Positions 17,422 to 25,989 of a stretch of 64,000 bases of DNA are shown here, in pieces. Origin of the DNA: Leptospira montravelensis (lineage in GTDB: Bacteria; Spirochaetota; Leptospiria; Leptospirales; Leptospiraceae). The notes below the pieces were generated by a model, which made no database searches, had not been told where the DNA came from, and saw nothing but the letters and a program-made list of their open reading frames with translations. Position 1 is the stretch's first letter. The number at the start of each line of letters is the position of its first letter. The stretch is from the NCBI RefSeq assembly GCF_004770045.1, contig NZ_RQFO01000017.1, positions 806,001 to 870,000 on the forward strand, read 5' to 3'. The translations under genes and the position numbers were made by a program.

Positions 17422-18384
17422 CTATTTCATTTTTAAAATTGAACTTTTGAAATCAGGATACTTTAAAGCATAACCTACCGATTTTAATTTTCGATTGTCC
17501 ATATAATAGTCGTTATACAGATATTTGATTGCTTCATATTCCAAATCAGGAATTTTCCTTCTCAGTTTTGCAATGGGCGCTTCTAACTTTGCCAAAACCT
17601 TTAAAAGACCTAAAGGAATGTGGACCTTATTAATTTTTGAACCAAAAGCTTCTGCGGCTAAACTCAAAGCCTCTTCTAAACTTGGATGACTATCATCTGC
17701 TATATTAAAAATCCCACCAAAAACAGATTCTCTTTCTGAAAGATAAATGGCAGCAGAAGTAACATCTTCAACTCTAACGTTTGCTATCTTTTGTTTTCCG
17801 TTTCCGGGAATTCCTGCAATTTTTCCTGGCCTAGAAAATACCTTTCCAGCGCCATCATTACAACCAGGGCCATAAACCGTACAAGGCCGTAAAATCAACG
17901 CATTAAGACCTTTCGGAATCTTACTCGTTACAATTTGTTCACCGTCATATTTGCTTTTACCATAAGAGTCCATAGGGAAACAAAGATCTGTTTCCTGAAA
18001 TGGATTCCCTTTATAAGTTCCATAAACACTGGAAGAACTAAAGTGAATATATGCTTTCACTTTCTTTTCCAATGCTAAATCTGTGATTTTATCTACAGCA
18101 TTTACATTGATGGGTTTTAAAGTATCGTAAGGCGTACTTAAATTACAAATCCCCGCCACATGAAAGATTCTATCCACGCCATCCAATAATGGCCGGAGTT
18201 CTTCTTCTTTACGAATGTCTGATTTAACAAATTCAATATTTGGATTCTTTAAAGAATCGATTCTATCATTTCTTAAATCCGTAACTCGAATTTTAAGGTT
18301 TTTATCTTTGGTAAGTTCCTTTAAAAGTTCAAACCCGATAAATCCATTCGCACCTGTAACTAAAGTTGTAGCGGTAAATTTCAT
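17422..18384 (-). CDS. Extended SDR (3-beta-hydroxysteroid dehydrogenase/NAD epimerase-like)
   Basis: 320 residues with the Rossmann motif TGANGFIG, the HVAGI segment near residue 77 and the catalytic motif YGKSK. The C-terminal half (PLGLLKVLAKLEAPIAKLRR) is the amphipathic type seen in 3-beta-HSD-like and sterol dehydrogenases, rather than in nucleotide-sugar epimerases. It should be an NAD(P)-dependent oxidoreductase in the cytoplasm. It lies 1 nt after the acyl-CoA dehydrogenase gene and 21 nt before the classical SDR gene. A second extended SDR (7081-8046) is present in the convergent unit. Steroid activity is only one option; the fold covers many substrates. Confidence 0.85.
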   Translation of the reverse strand: MKFTATTLVTGANGFIGFELLKELTKDKNLKIRVTDLRNDRIDSLKNPNIEFVKSDIRKEEELRPLLDGVDRIFHVAGICNLSTPYDTLKPINVNAVDKITDLALEKKVKAYIHFSSSSVYGTYKGNPFQETDLCFPMDSYGKSKYDGEQIVTSKIPKGLNALILRPCTVYGPGCNDGAGKVFSRPGKIAGIPGNGKQKIANVRVEDVTSAAIYLSERESVFGGIFNIADDSHPSLEEALSLAAEAFGSKINKVHIPLGLLKVLAKLEAPIAKLRRKIPDLEYEAIKYLYNDYYMDNRKLKSVGYALKYPDFKSSILKMK

Positions 18385-18385
18385 A

Positions 18386-19513
18386 TTAATAGTGATAAGA
18401 TGGTCTTAAGATTTCTCTAGCGACATTGTTTAACATAACTTCAGAACTTCCACCGCCAGCTAATAGCGACTTTACTTCTCTCACATAACGATCATAAGGA
18501 CGATTTCTGTAACATGCATGGGATCCCGTGAGAGTGAATGCTTTATTTACCGTTTCATCGGCAACAACTCCTGCAAGATACTTAGCAATAGAAGTTTCTA
18601 GATTATGGTTTACTTTTTGATCATGTAACCAAGCCGCTTGGTTTCTTGCCAGTTTCGCAGCTTCTAATTCGGAGGTAAGTTTCGCAATGATCCATTGAAT
18701 TCCTTGAAAGTCAGAAACTCTGTTTTCACCAACCTTTCTAGATTTGGTAAACGAAACTGCGTGATCCAAACAACCTCGAGCAATTCCAATTAGCTGCGAT
18801 GCAACACCAAGACGACTTAATTTAAAGATTGCCATAAAGGTTTCGATCCCTCTGCCTTCTCTTCCTAAAACAGTATCAGCAGGAATACGGCAATCTTCAA
18901 AGTATACATCATACATAGGAGCTGAACGTAAACCAATTGGATCTTGTTTTACGTATCGAATGCCTTTCGAATCTTTATCTACCAAGAATTCAGTTAATCC
19001 TTTATCAGTTTTTGCTAACACCATCATTAACTGTGCTTCTTTTCCCAAATTGATATGTACTTTTAATCCATTCAGCACCCATTCGTTTCCATCTTTTACT
19101 GCAGTTGTTTGAATGTTTTGAAAAGACGACCCTGCATCTGGCTCAGAGATAGCCTGTGCAGCCATAATCTTTCCTTTCGCAAGTTCAGGTAACCATTTCC
19201 GTTTTTGCTCTTCTGTTCCAACAGCTAAGAGACCTTGCTGAGCTTGGATTAAATTCTGTGGACCATATACTAATTCTTTGGCTGTTTCTTCCATAATGAT
19301 AGTATATTCCATTGCGCCTTTGCCCATTCCGCCGTATTCCTCTGGAACAATTACGCCAGTCCAGCCCTTTTCACCTAACGCACTCAATACGTCCCATGAA
19401 AACTCACTATCGCGTTCTTCCACATCTCTTTGGGGATCTGCACCCGCAATCTTTGCGTAAGCAGCTACAGCTTCTCGTAATCGGTTTTGTTCTTCCGAAA
19501 AATAAAAATTCAT
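18386..19513 (-). CDS. Acyl-CoA dehydrogenase family protein, catalytic Glu replaced by Gly
   Basis: 375 residues, full length. The family layout is clear: N-terminal helices, a middle beta domain ([12 protein letters not shown]), and a C-terminal four-helix part binding FAD and acyl-CoA. Aligned without gaps to short-chain acyl-CoA dehydrogenase, the base of the IYEGTSEI motif falls on Gly354 (LAGGGSSEV). The alternative base position used by isovaleryl-/long-chain-type enzymes (LERL) is serine here (LSRL). Such subunits are known in mycobacterial sterol-side-chain enzymes, where they pair with a catalytic partner. No partner or ETF gene is nearby. It has an aagga site and overlaps the BASS gene by 4 nt. 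Confidence 0.9.
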   Translation of the reverse strand: MNFYFSEEQNRLREAVAAYAKIAGADPQRDVEERDSEFSWDVLSALGEKGWTGVIVPEEYGGMGKGAMEYTIIMEETAKELVYGPQNLIQAQQGLLAVGTEEQKRKWLPELAKGKIMAAQAISEPDAGSSFQNIQTTAVKDGNEWVLNGLKVHINLGKEAQLMMVLAKTDKGLTEFLVDKDSKGIRYVKQDPIGLRSAPMYDVYFEDCRIPADTVLGREGRGIETFMAIFKLSRLGVASQLIGIARGCLDHAVSFTKSRKVGENRVSDFQGIQWIIAKLTSELEAAKLARNQAAWLHDQKVNHNLETSIAKYLAGVVADETVNKAFTLTGSHACYRNRPYDRYVREVKSLLAGGGSSEVMLNNVAREILRPSYHY

Positions 19514-20391
19514 TTAATCATTTCCTTTTGGTTTTTCTTAGATTTTAAGTAAAATAATAACGTTGCGAATGAAGATGTGATCGGAACAAATAGTGCGTAT
19601 AACAATGGCATCCACAAAATTTCATTCACTAATCCTGCTGGAAAACTAAGTAAAATCACTGCGATCGTAAGTGGTCCATTTTGAATGCCTGTTTCTAAAG
19701 AAACGGTTGTACTTTGTTTCTCTGATAGATTTAAAATCTTACTAAGCGCATAACCGAATATATATCCCAGAACCGTAATCAATATGGCAGAAATATACAT
19801 TGCGGATGTTGTTTTTTTCAATATCTCAATATTCTTCGGAACCATTACGATCAAAAGAAATACGATCATTAGAATTCCTAAAACACTTCCCACTTTTTCA
19901 ATTTTTAACGCCAATTTAAGATTAGCTGATCTAATCTTAATGCCGATCAAAACAGGAAATATTAGGATAATAATGGAACCAATAATACTCTTATATGGAA
20001 TTTGAATCTGTTCTGCGTTGAATCCAGAACAATACAACCAAAACAAAAATGGCATCATTACGATGGCAAGAATTGTCGAAGCAATGGTCATACTAATGCT
20101 CAACGCAACATCACCTTTTGCATAATAGGTTAATAAATTTGAAGTAGTCCCGCCAGGAGTACAGCCAACTAAAATTAATCCTATGGCAAACGATGGAGAA
20201 AGTTCAAACCCCGTAGCTAGTCCAAAAGCAATCAATGGCATAAATCCAAATTGGGAAATCATTCCAATTAACAATGGTTTTTTGGACTGGATTGCTTTTT
20301 TAAAATTTTCTAAGGTTAAAGTTGTACCCATCGCAACCATTAGAAAAAAAATCATAGAAGCAAATAATATTTCTTCGACTCTTGTTAACAT
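19510..20391 (-). CDS. BASS-family transporter
   Basis: 293 residues with about nine membrane helices. The conserved crossover region [19 protein letters not shown] and the second region [17 protein letters not shown] are those of Na+-coupled bile-acid/organic-anion symporters. It is only distantly similar to the BASS protein at 6186-7079, so the two probably differ in substrate or direction. It is translationally coupled to the acyl-CoA dehydrogenase gene (4-nt overlap) and lies 4 nt after the GMC gene, which places it as the inner-membrane carrier for the acid activated by the downstream CoA ligase. No obvious ribosome binding site precedes it. Confidence 0.88.
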   Translation of the reverse strand: MLTRVEEILFASMIFFLMVAMGTTLTLENFKKAIQSKKPLLIGMISQFGFMPLIAFGLATGFELSPSFAIGLILVGCTPGGTTSNLLTYYAKGDVALSISMTIASTILAIVMMPFLFWLYCSGFNAEQIQIPYKSIIGSIIILIFPVLIGIKIRSANLKLALKIEKVGSVLGILMIVFLLIVMVPKNIEILKKTTSAMYISAILITVLGYIFGYALSKILNLSEKQSTTVSLETGIQNGPLTIAVILLSFPAGLVNEILWMPLLYALFVPITSSFATLLFYLKSKKNQKEMIK

Positions 20392-20395
20392 AATA

Positions 20396-21937
20396 TTAGT
20401 TTAACTCTTTCGCCAAGTGAGTGGCAAGTTTCGATGCAATCGCGTAAATAGTAAAACTTGGATTTACACCCAAACTTGTGGGGAAAATGGATCCATCGAT
20501 GACAGATAAGTTTTTTACATGGTGAAATTTTCCAAACGTATCTACCACGGAAGTTTTTGGATCTTTTCCCATTGGATTTCCACCTAACGGATGTGTGGAA
20601 TTTACTACCGTATTTGGAGATTGGATTGTCATTGATTCAATTCCTTTTTTTGCTTCTGACCAAGAAGAAAAAGGACTCACAGCATTATTAGCAGGAACAA
20701 CAGTTTTTGCTCCTGCTGCAAACTGACACTCTGCCATTGATAAATAAGATCTCCTAATTCCATCTATCATATAGTCATTCAATGGATAATCTAGGATTGG
20801 ATAACCAACATCATTTAAACTTACCGTTCCACCGAGACTTTCTTGGTTAAATCCATCTCGAATTTGCGAAACCAATACATGTAAGTTTGGATAACTTTTT
20901 ACATAAGCTTCGAACTCTTCGCCAACTAACTTACGTAAGTTCATAAGAACAATAGGTTGAGCACCTACGGCTTCAATATTATAACCAGCTCTTCCCGTTA
21001 CTCCATCCTTCCATAAAAATTCGTCCGAAGCCACAGATTGAGGAGCACCGAAAAATCCAAAAACGGAAGAAGGCATTTCTGCAACCGAATAATTATGCAA
21101 TTGTACGAAAGTTCTTTTTCCAATTAATTGATAAGGATCAGGTAGTTTGGATCTTAAAAGTAATGCCGGTGAATTAATGGCTCCTGCACTGGTAATGAAA
21201 TGTTTTGCAAATAATCTTATTTTTGGTTTGTTATCTGTTTTATAAACTGCAGGCTCACATACCAAATGATCGATTTGATTTTCACTCCATTCATAACGAA
21301 GCGCTTTTGTATTGTACAACAACGTTGTTTTTTCTTTGAGAGCAGAAGGAATCGTAGTCACTAGTTGGCTTTGTTTAGCATCAACGGGACAACCCAACCC
21401 GCAATATCCTAACATACGACAGTTTTTAACATTACGCGGAATCGAACTATAACGCCATCCTAGTTTTTTTGCACCTAAACTAAGTAAGTTGTTATTATGA
21501 TTATGCGCTTCCCATGTTTCAATGGAAAGCCTTTTAGAAGCAACAGCAAACCAAGGTTCCATCTCTTCCGAACTATAACCTGAAATGCCTAAATCATTTT
21601 GCCAATACTCTAAAGTTTCTTTTGGTGTTTTGATACAAGTTGTCCAATTGACCACTGTTGATCCACCAACAGTTCTTCCTTGCACAACAGTAAATGCTTT
21701 ATCTTTTGTAGGTCGAGTTGCGCCTTCAAAGTAAAGTCGATTAAAAGTAGAAAGTTCTTTTAGATCAAAGTCTTTACTCGTTTCGTAATTTCCTTCTTCA
21801 ACGATAATGACTTTGTATCCTGCTTTGGACAAAATCTCAGCACTAGTTCCTCCACCAGCACCTGATCCAACGATAACATAATCCGCCTCTAAATCCAAAT
21901 CCTTCTCAAGATAGGAAACATTAATTAATTTATCCAT
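20396..21937 (-). CDS. GMC-family FAD oxidoreductase (Tat-partner dehydrogenase subunit)
   Basis: 513 residues. The FAD dinucleotide motif GSGAGGG (24-30), the second GMC signature [10 protein letters not shown] and the C-terminal catalytic His in HPLGGNPMG with [10 protein letters not shown] are all intact. It also carries Cys173-x5-Cys179-x3-Cys183 followed by [11 protein letters not shown] glucose dehydrogenases of the alpha/gamma type have a comparable cysteine cluster holding an iron-sulfur centre. It has no signal peptide, but the upstream gene (8-nt overlap) encodes a Tat-signal small subunit, so it is likely exported by hitch-hiking. It would oxidise an alcohol of the substrate and pass electrons to a cytochrome or quinone. 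A similar pair is at 30895-32977. Confidence 0.87.
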   Translation of the reverse strand: MDKLINVSYLEKDLDLEADYVIVGSGAGGGTSAEILSKAGYKVIIVEEGNYETSKDFDLKELSTFNRLYFEGATRPTKDKAFTVVQGRTVGGSTVVNWTTCIKTPKETLEYWQNDLGISGYSSEEMEPWFAVASKRLSIETWEAHNHNNNLLSLGAKKLGWRYSSIPRNVKNCRMLGYCGLGCPVDAKQSQLVTTIPSALKEKTTLLYNTKALRYEWSENQIDHLVCEPAVYKTDNKPKIRLFAKHFITSAGAINSPALLLRSKLPDPYQLIGKRTFVQLHNYSVAEMPSSVFGFFGAPQSVASDEFLWKDGVTGRAGYNIEAVGAQPIVLMNLRKLVGEEFEAYVKSYPNLHVLVSQIRDGFNQESLGGTVSLNDVGYPILDYPLNDYMIDGIRRSYLSMAECQFAAGAKTVVPANNAVSPFSSWSEAKKGIESMTIQSPNTVVNSTHPLGGNPMGKDPKTSVVDTFGKFHHVKNLSVIDGSIFPTSLGVNPSFTIYAIASKLATHLAKELN

Positions 21938-22496
21938 GACGTAATCCTAATGCATGTTTTGGACCTGGATATCCGACATGTTTCCATGAATAGGATGATT
22001 CAAAATACCCAATTGTAATCATTGATTGTAATAAAAAGAAAATAGAACGAAATAAACTAATATAGGACATCTTCCATTGGTTCAAGGTTTTGATGACTAC
22101 GTTCCTATCGGTTAATTCCCAATGGGAACCAGTTCCAAACAAATACCATCTAACAAATCTTAAATTTAAAAATTGAATGGCTTCCAATATCTCTTCTTGA
22201 GTATGAATTGGTAAAGTGTAGAGATAGGAATCAATGCCTAGGATGACTTCATTGATTACCTTTTCTTTTTCTAAAGGTTCTTTAGGGAGAAAGTTGAAAA
22301 GTACTGCTTCACCTAAATGGGCGAAAAGTTCTTGGGCATCAGGATCTAAAAATTGGCATTGAATGCCCCTAGCAACAACTTCTGAGTTTGTGGATGGTTT
22401 GCATTTCCAAGTAGAAAGAAACAGGAAAACCGCCCCAAAAGCAGAAGTTTTGACAATAGTTCGTCTAGAAATTAGATGTTTTCTCGAAATTGCCAT
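21930..22496 (-). CDS. Tat-signal small subunit of a GMC dehydrogenase (gluconate 2-dehydrogenase subunit 3-like)
   Basis: 188 residues from the ATG at 22494-22496. A longer frame begins at 22541, but that start abuts its only ribosome-binding-like sequence and overlaps the palindromic operator. The N terminus has a twin-arginine motif (SRRTIVK) and a hydrophobic stretch, then a helical domain ending in YSWKHVGYPGP, the typical end of the small/gamma subunits that accompany GMC-type dehydrogenases. Such subunits guide the folded flavoprotein through the Tat system and support its maturation. It is the first gene of the ten-gene operon and overlaps the GMC gene by 8 nt. Its counterpart at 32450-32977 shares the YPGP end. 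Confidence 0.75.
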   Translation of the reverse strand: MAISRKHLISRRTIVKTSAFGAVFLFLSTWKCKPSTNSEVVARGIQCQFLDPDAQELFAHLGEAVLFNFLPKEPLEKEKVINEVILGIDSYLYTLPIHTQEEILEAIQFLNLRFVRWYLFGTGSHWELTDRNVVIKTLNQWKMSYISLFRSIFFLLQSMITIGYFESSYSWKHVGYPGPKHALGLRHG

Positions 22497-22527
22497 TCTA
22501 TATCCGGATTCACCCTTACGAAATAAT

Positions 22528-22543
22528 GAATGAATATTCATTC
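22528..22543. promoter_or_regulatory. FadR-type (TetR family) operator palindrome
   Basis: gaatgaatattcattc is a perfect 16-bp palindrome 31 nt upstream of the operon start at 22496 and about 120 nt upstream of the divergent TetR gene. With one flanking base each side it matches 17 of 18 positions of the Bacillus subtilis FadR consensus TGAATGAMTANTCATTCA. FadR is a TetR repressor of fatty-acid degradation released by long-chain acyl-CoA. Binding by the protein encoded at 22666 is inference. A weak -35-like ttgtaa on the minus strand would place the palindrome over the -10 region. Confidence 0.65.
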
Positions 22544-22596
22544 CTTTTTTTACTTTACAAGTACTTTTTTAAAAAAAGAATGAAACGAATGAGATC

Positions 22597-22616
22597 TTGG
22601 GATTTTATGATCCCAA
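22597..22616. promoter_or_regulatory. Second inverted repeat in the TetR gene leader
   Basis: ttgggat and atcccaa (7-bp perfect arms, 6-nt spacer) lie 50 nt before the TetR start. It is unrelated in sequence to the 22528 palindrome. It may be an autoregulatory operator or an RNA hairpin in the leader. Confidence 0.3.
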
Positions 22617-22665
22617 TTGAAAAAGGAACAATTCATCCAATCTGTTTGGATGGTAGCGAGTAGCA

Positions 22666-23244
22666 TTGGTCGAAAAGTCGTTAAAACTAAATAAAAGCGA
22701 AGAAATCCTTAACGCCGCCTTAGAATTATTTACTGCTAAAGGATTTGATGGTACGGCAGTCCCACTCATTGCCGAGAGAGCAAACGTAGCGGCCGGAACC
22801 ATTTATCGGTATTTTGCTAGTAAAGAAGAATTGGTAAATAGTCTCTTTCAAAGATGGCAAGAAAGTTTATATAATAAGATCAAATCCGATTTTCCAACAG
22901 AGGAAAATCCAAGAGAACAATTTCACTGCATCTGGCAGGCAATGGCTGAGTTCCAAAGAGATAATCCCCTTGCCTTTGATTTTTTAGAAATGCAATATAA
23001 TCTTCCTTATCTGGATAAAAAGAGTGTAGAAAAACGAGCGTTACTTTTGAAATTTTTAACTCGTTTTGCACATAACAACCGCAATATATTTAGAAACTTA
23101 CCACCAGATGCTTTGATAGCGATTGTATGGGGAGCATTTGTTGGTTTGGTAAAAGGATCTAGAAACGGGAAAATAAAGTTAGATTCTGCTTTTTTAAAAG
23201 AATCAGAAGAACTAATGTGGATTGCCATTCGTTTGCCTACTTAA
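22666..23244 (+). CDS. TetR-family transcriptional regulator (FadR/AcrR type)
   Basis: 192 residues from a TTG at 22666; a TAG twelve bases upstream and no other usable codon fix this start, with only a weak gcgag site. The first ~60 residues are the TetR DNA-binding domain (AALELFTAKGFDGTAVPLIA and GTIYRYFASKEELV); the rest is a ligand-binding helical domain. The divergent orientation to the ten-gene operon and the FadR-type palindrome between them suggest it represses that operon and itself, with a CoA-thioester or the free acid as inducer. It is not necessarily an orthologue of Bacillus FadR, since many TetR proteins use similar palindromes. Its end is 10 nt from the convergent EAL gene. 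Confidence 0.9.
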   Translation: MVEKSLKLNKSEEILNAALELFTAKGFDGTAVPLIAERANVAAGTIYRYFASKEELVNSLFQRWQESLYNKIKSDFPTEENPREQFHCIWQAMAEFQRDNPLAFDFLEMQYNLPYLDKKSVEKRALLLKFLTRFAHNNRNIFRNLPPDALIAIVWGAFVGLVKGSRNGKIKLDSAFLKESEELMWIAIRLPT

Positions 23245-23254
23245 AGAACAACTT

Positions 23255-24457
23255 TTAATCTAAAGTTAAATCCACAAAAAAAGAATATCCCATTTCGTTT
23301 ACACGGGAAAACACAATCACATTCTTTTTTAGTTCTTTATCCCAATATGGATCACTCACTTGCCAGTTTTCTGAATCTCTGAAAACTTGTTTCACATGTT
23401 TATAAAAAAAAGGCATATAAGACCAGTTTTTCTGAATTAATAATAGGTTTTCACTAAAACTCGTTTCACTAGTTCGCTCATAATAAGGTGAAACTTGGGT
23501 ACCCTGCCAATCTGTTACATAAACTCTTTTAATATGAGAGTCTATTTTAAAAAATGAGTGTGGATCGATAATCACACGATTATCTAACTTTATAGTTTTT
23601 AAATGAATGGAATTTAGTTTTAATTTTATTTGTTTTTCGAATTCAATTTCTGTTGCTACTTCTCTTCGTTTCATTTCATGATAAAATTGTAAGTGTGGGA
23701 CAACAAGATCACAAATATTATTTTTATCATGATTTTGTTCTGAAGGTCTTCCTAAAAAATAACCTTGTAAAAGACTTGCTCCAGAACTAATAGCACGATA
23801 CAACTCTTCCTCAGTTTCAATTCCTTCAAAAAGTAATTGAGAACCAATACTTAAAGAAATTTGTTTCAAATATTCTAAAATAGATTGGTATTCTCTTTTC
23901 TCGATAGATTTTTTTAATAAGTTTAAATCAATTTTTATGATATCTGGTTTAATAGCACCTAATCGTTCTAAGTTGGAAGATTCAGACCCAACATCATCCA
24001 AAGCAATTCCAAATCCTTGTTCTCGCAAAAGTTCAACACCTGCAGCTAAAACATCGGTTCCGTAACTTCCCGATTTTTCGGTAATCTCTATAACAATTTG
24101 ATTTAAAGGAATCCCATAACGATTCACCAAATCAGAAATGGGTAAGGTATTCGAACGGCTTTCTTCGTATTCCAAAATCACTTGGTCTGGAGACATGTTT
24201 ACAAACAAAAGATCCTTCGTGGATTGTATTTTAGTGAGTGCCAGACTTAGTAACTGCCGATCGATGATACTCATTCGAAGTGCCGAAACATGTGGATCGG
24301 TAAACTCTGGAACCGCCACCAAATTCCCAAGATCATCACGTTTGCGACCTAAAGATTCGTAAGCCACAACTGTCTGTTCCTCTACCGAGAATATAGGCTG
24401 TAGCAAAGGGACATATTGATTTGTACGCATCGGTTCCACTGTTGATTCCAAAGTCAT
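23255..24457 (-). CDS. EAL-domain protein (c-di-GMP phosphodiesterase-like, YkuI type)
   Basis: 400 residues from the ATG at 24455-24457, chosen for its aaagga site at 5 nt; the frame extends 15 codons further. Residues ~20-255 form an EAL domain. The signature glutamate is in ESLGR (EAL read as ESL), and the other catalytic blocks are present: VNMSP, EITE, LDDVGS, IKIDL, EGIE and LQGYFLGRP. It may therefore hydrolyse cyclic di-GMP. The C-terminal ~130 residues look like the PAS-like YkuI_C domain (VYVTDWQGTQVSPY). It has no membrane segment or GGDEF domain. It stands alone and could link cyclic di-GMP to motility. The middle letter of the EAL motif varies in active enzymes, so activity is likely but unproven. 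Confidence 0.85.
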   Translation of the reverse strand: MTLESTVEPMRTNQYVPLLQPIFSVEEQTVVAYESLGRKRDDLGNLVAVPEFTDPHVSALRMSIIDRQLLSLALTKIQSTKDLLFVNMSPDQVILEYEESRSNTLPISDLVNRYGIPLNQIVIEITEKSGSYGTDVLAAGVELLREQGFGIALDDVGSESSNLERLGAIKPDIIKIDLNLLKKSIEKREYQSILEYLKQISLSIGSQLLFEGIETEEELYRAISSGASLLQGYFLGRPSEQNHDKNNICDLVVPHLQFYHEMKRREVATEIEFEKQIKLKLNSIHLKTIKLDNRVIIDPHSFFKIDSHIKRVYVTDWQGTQVSPYYERTSETSFSENLLLIQKNWSYMPFFYKHVKQVFRDSENWQVSDPYWDKELKKNVIVFSRVNEMGYSFFVDLTLD

Positions 24458-24567
24458 AGGTTTCCTTTCCACCATCGTCTGTTTTAACGGAATTAAATTC
24501 AATAAATTAAACTAAGCCCATTCTGAACTTAGTTCTATTGCTGAAATTCAGGAGAAATGGACAAGTC

Positions 24568-24596
24568 TTGACCCCTACCGCACTTTTTCTTAGACT
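24568..24596 (+). promoter_or_regulatory. Probable sigma-70 promoter for the pseudouridine synthase gene
   Basis: ttgacc (24568-24573, 5/6 match) and tagact (24591-24596, 4/6 match) are separated by exactly 17 nt, and the gene starts 41 nt further on. This is the best promoter-like pair in 24458-24637. Confidence 0.4.
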
Positions 24597-24637
24597 CCTA
24601 GGAAGGGTAAGAATTCTCTCTCCCGAAATGACTCAGA

Positions 24638-25351
24638 ATGAAACAAAAGACCAATACCCGTTTTTTACCCAAAGGCCTGACTATTTTGTACGAAGACAGA
24701 GACCTTCTTGTGGTAGATAAACCTGCAGGACTCCTTACGATCGCCACCGAATCGGAGAAATCAAAAACCGCTTACGCTGCTCTTATGGATTATGTAAAAA
24801 AAGGGAGCGAACGTTCTAAAAATAGAATCTTTATCGTACACAGATTGGATAGAGAAACTTCAGGAACCTTAGTATTTGCCAAAACAGAAACAGCAAAACA
24901 AACACTCCAAGAGTCTTGGGAAAAAACTAAAAAAATTTATTTGGCAGTGACTCATGGTGTATGGAAAGAAAAGTCAGGTACCATCCAGTCCTATCTTGTA
25001 GAATCCAAAGCGCATCGAGTATATTCCACTGACGAACCAGAATTAGGAAAACTTTCTAAAACAAAATTCAAAGTTTTAAAAGAAACAAATTTATATTCTT
25101 TATTAGAAATCGAATTATTAACAGGCCGCAAAAATCAAATTCGTGTTCACTTATCCGATAAAAAACATTCGATTGTTGGTGATACAAAGTATGGAAATGA
25201 AACAAGATCCTATCCAAGAATGGCATTACATTCTTTTTCTATACAACTGACTCATCCGTATAACAATGAATTGCTTACTTTTGAATCGAAAATCCCCGCT
25301 TATTTTACTGGACTAGTTGGTGGATATGAAAGGAATACAAATGAAACATAA
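24638..25351 (+). CDS. RluA-family RNA pseudouridine synthase
   Basis: 237 residues. The catalytic motif HRLDRETSG with its essential Asp, the VVDKPAGLLT block near the N terminus and the GRKNQIRVHL block in the C-terminal half define the RluA/RluC/RluD family, which isomerises uridine to pseudouridine in rRNA or tRNA. There is no S4 domain, so it is a short member like RluA or TruC. The RNA target cannot be told. A possible promoter lies about 40 nt upstream. It overlaps the next gene by 11 nt, so the two are co-transcribed. Confidence 0.88.
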   Translation: MKQKTNTRFLPKGLTILYEDRDLLVVDKPAGLLTIATESEKSKTAYAALMDYVKKGSERSKNRIFIVHRLDRETSGTLVFAKTETAKQTLQESWEKTKKIYLAVTHGVWKEKSGTIQSYLVESKAHRVYSTDEPELGKLSKTKFKVLKETNLYSLLEIELLTGRKNQIRVHLSDKKHSIVGDTKYGNETRSYPRMALHSFSIQLTHPYNNELLTFESKIPAYFTGLVGGYERNTNET

Positions 25352-25982
25352 AGGTTTTATCTTCGATATGGATGGTGTGGTTGTAGACAATCATTCCTTT
25401 CATTTCAAAGCTTGGATGGAATTTGCAAAAAAATATAATTTTCCACTAAATTCGGAAATCTACAGAGATACGTTTAATGGTAAAACCAATGCAGATCTTT
25501 TCCGCATGATATTTGGAAATATCTCTAACAAAGAAATCAAAGACTATGGCGATGAAAAAGAAAGTTGGTACCAAGAATTATATAAAAAAGAAATGAAACC
25601 ACATACAGGTCTTGTGAAGTATCTTCAATTCCTAAAAGAGAACCACTTAAAAATTGCTCTAGGAACTTCTGCTCCTACAATGAATGTCAATTTTACTCTG
25701 GATACTTTGTCTTTAAGGCATTTTTTTGATGTGATTGTAGATGGAACAATGGTAAGCCAAGGAAAACCTAACCCGCAAGTGTATGAACTTTGCGCAAAAG
25801 AACTTGGGCTCAATCCAAAAGAATGTGTTGTGTTTGAAGATTCCCTTGCTGGTTTACAATCTGGAAAATCTGCAGGATGTTCCATCATTGGTGTGGCCAC
25901 ATCTCATACAGAATTTGAATTAAAAAATCATGTGAACCACATCATCCAAAACTTCACTGAACCCTCAATTTATAATTTATAA
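25341..25982 (+). CDS. HAD-superfamily phosphatase (beta-phosphoglucomutase-like)
   Basis: 213 residues from the ATG at 25341, which has aaagga 6 nt upstream; the frame is open eight codons earlier. Motif I is DMDGVVVDN, motif II the threonine/serine in GTSAP, and motif IV ECVVFEDSLAGLQSG, with an alpha-helical cap inserted after motif I. This is the subfamily of beta-phosphoglucomutases and small sugar-phosphate phosphatases. The exact substrate is open. Cytoplasmic; translation is probably coupled to the pseudouridine synthase gene. Confidence 0.85.
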   Translation: MKHKGFIFDMDGVVVDNHSFHFKAWMEFAKKYNFPLNSEIYRDTFNGKTNADLFRMIFGNISNKEIKDYGDEKESWYQELYKKEMKPHTGLVKYLQFLKENHLKIALGTSAPTMNVNFTLDTLSLRHFFDVIVDGTMVSQGKPNPQVYELCAKELGLNPKECVVFEDSLAGLQSGKSAGCSIIGVATSHTEFELKNHVNHIIQNFTEPSIYNL

Positions 25983-25989
25983 ACGAAGT

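Noticed and set aside
6186..22496. Horizontal transfer of the catabolic region
   Set aside because: I saw no tRNA, integrase, insertion sequence or direct repeat at the borders, and base use looks like the neighbours by eye; a composition calculation would be needed.
24525..24535. gaacttagttc palindrome, LexA/SOS-box-like
   Set aside because: Spacing (3 nt between GAAC and GTTC) does not fit the GAAC-N4-GTTC type, and the genes next to it are not SOS genes.
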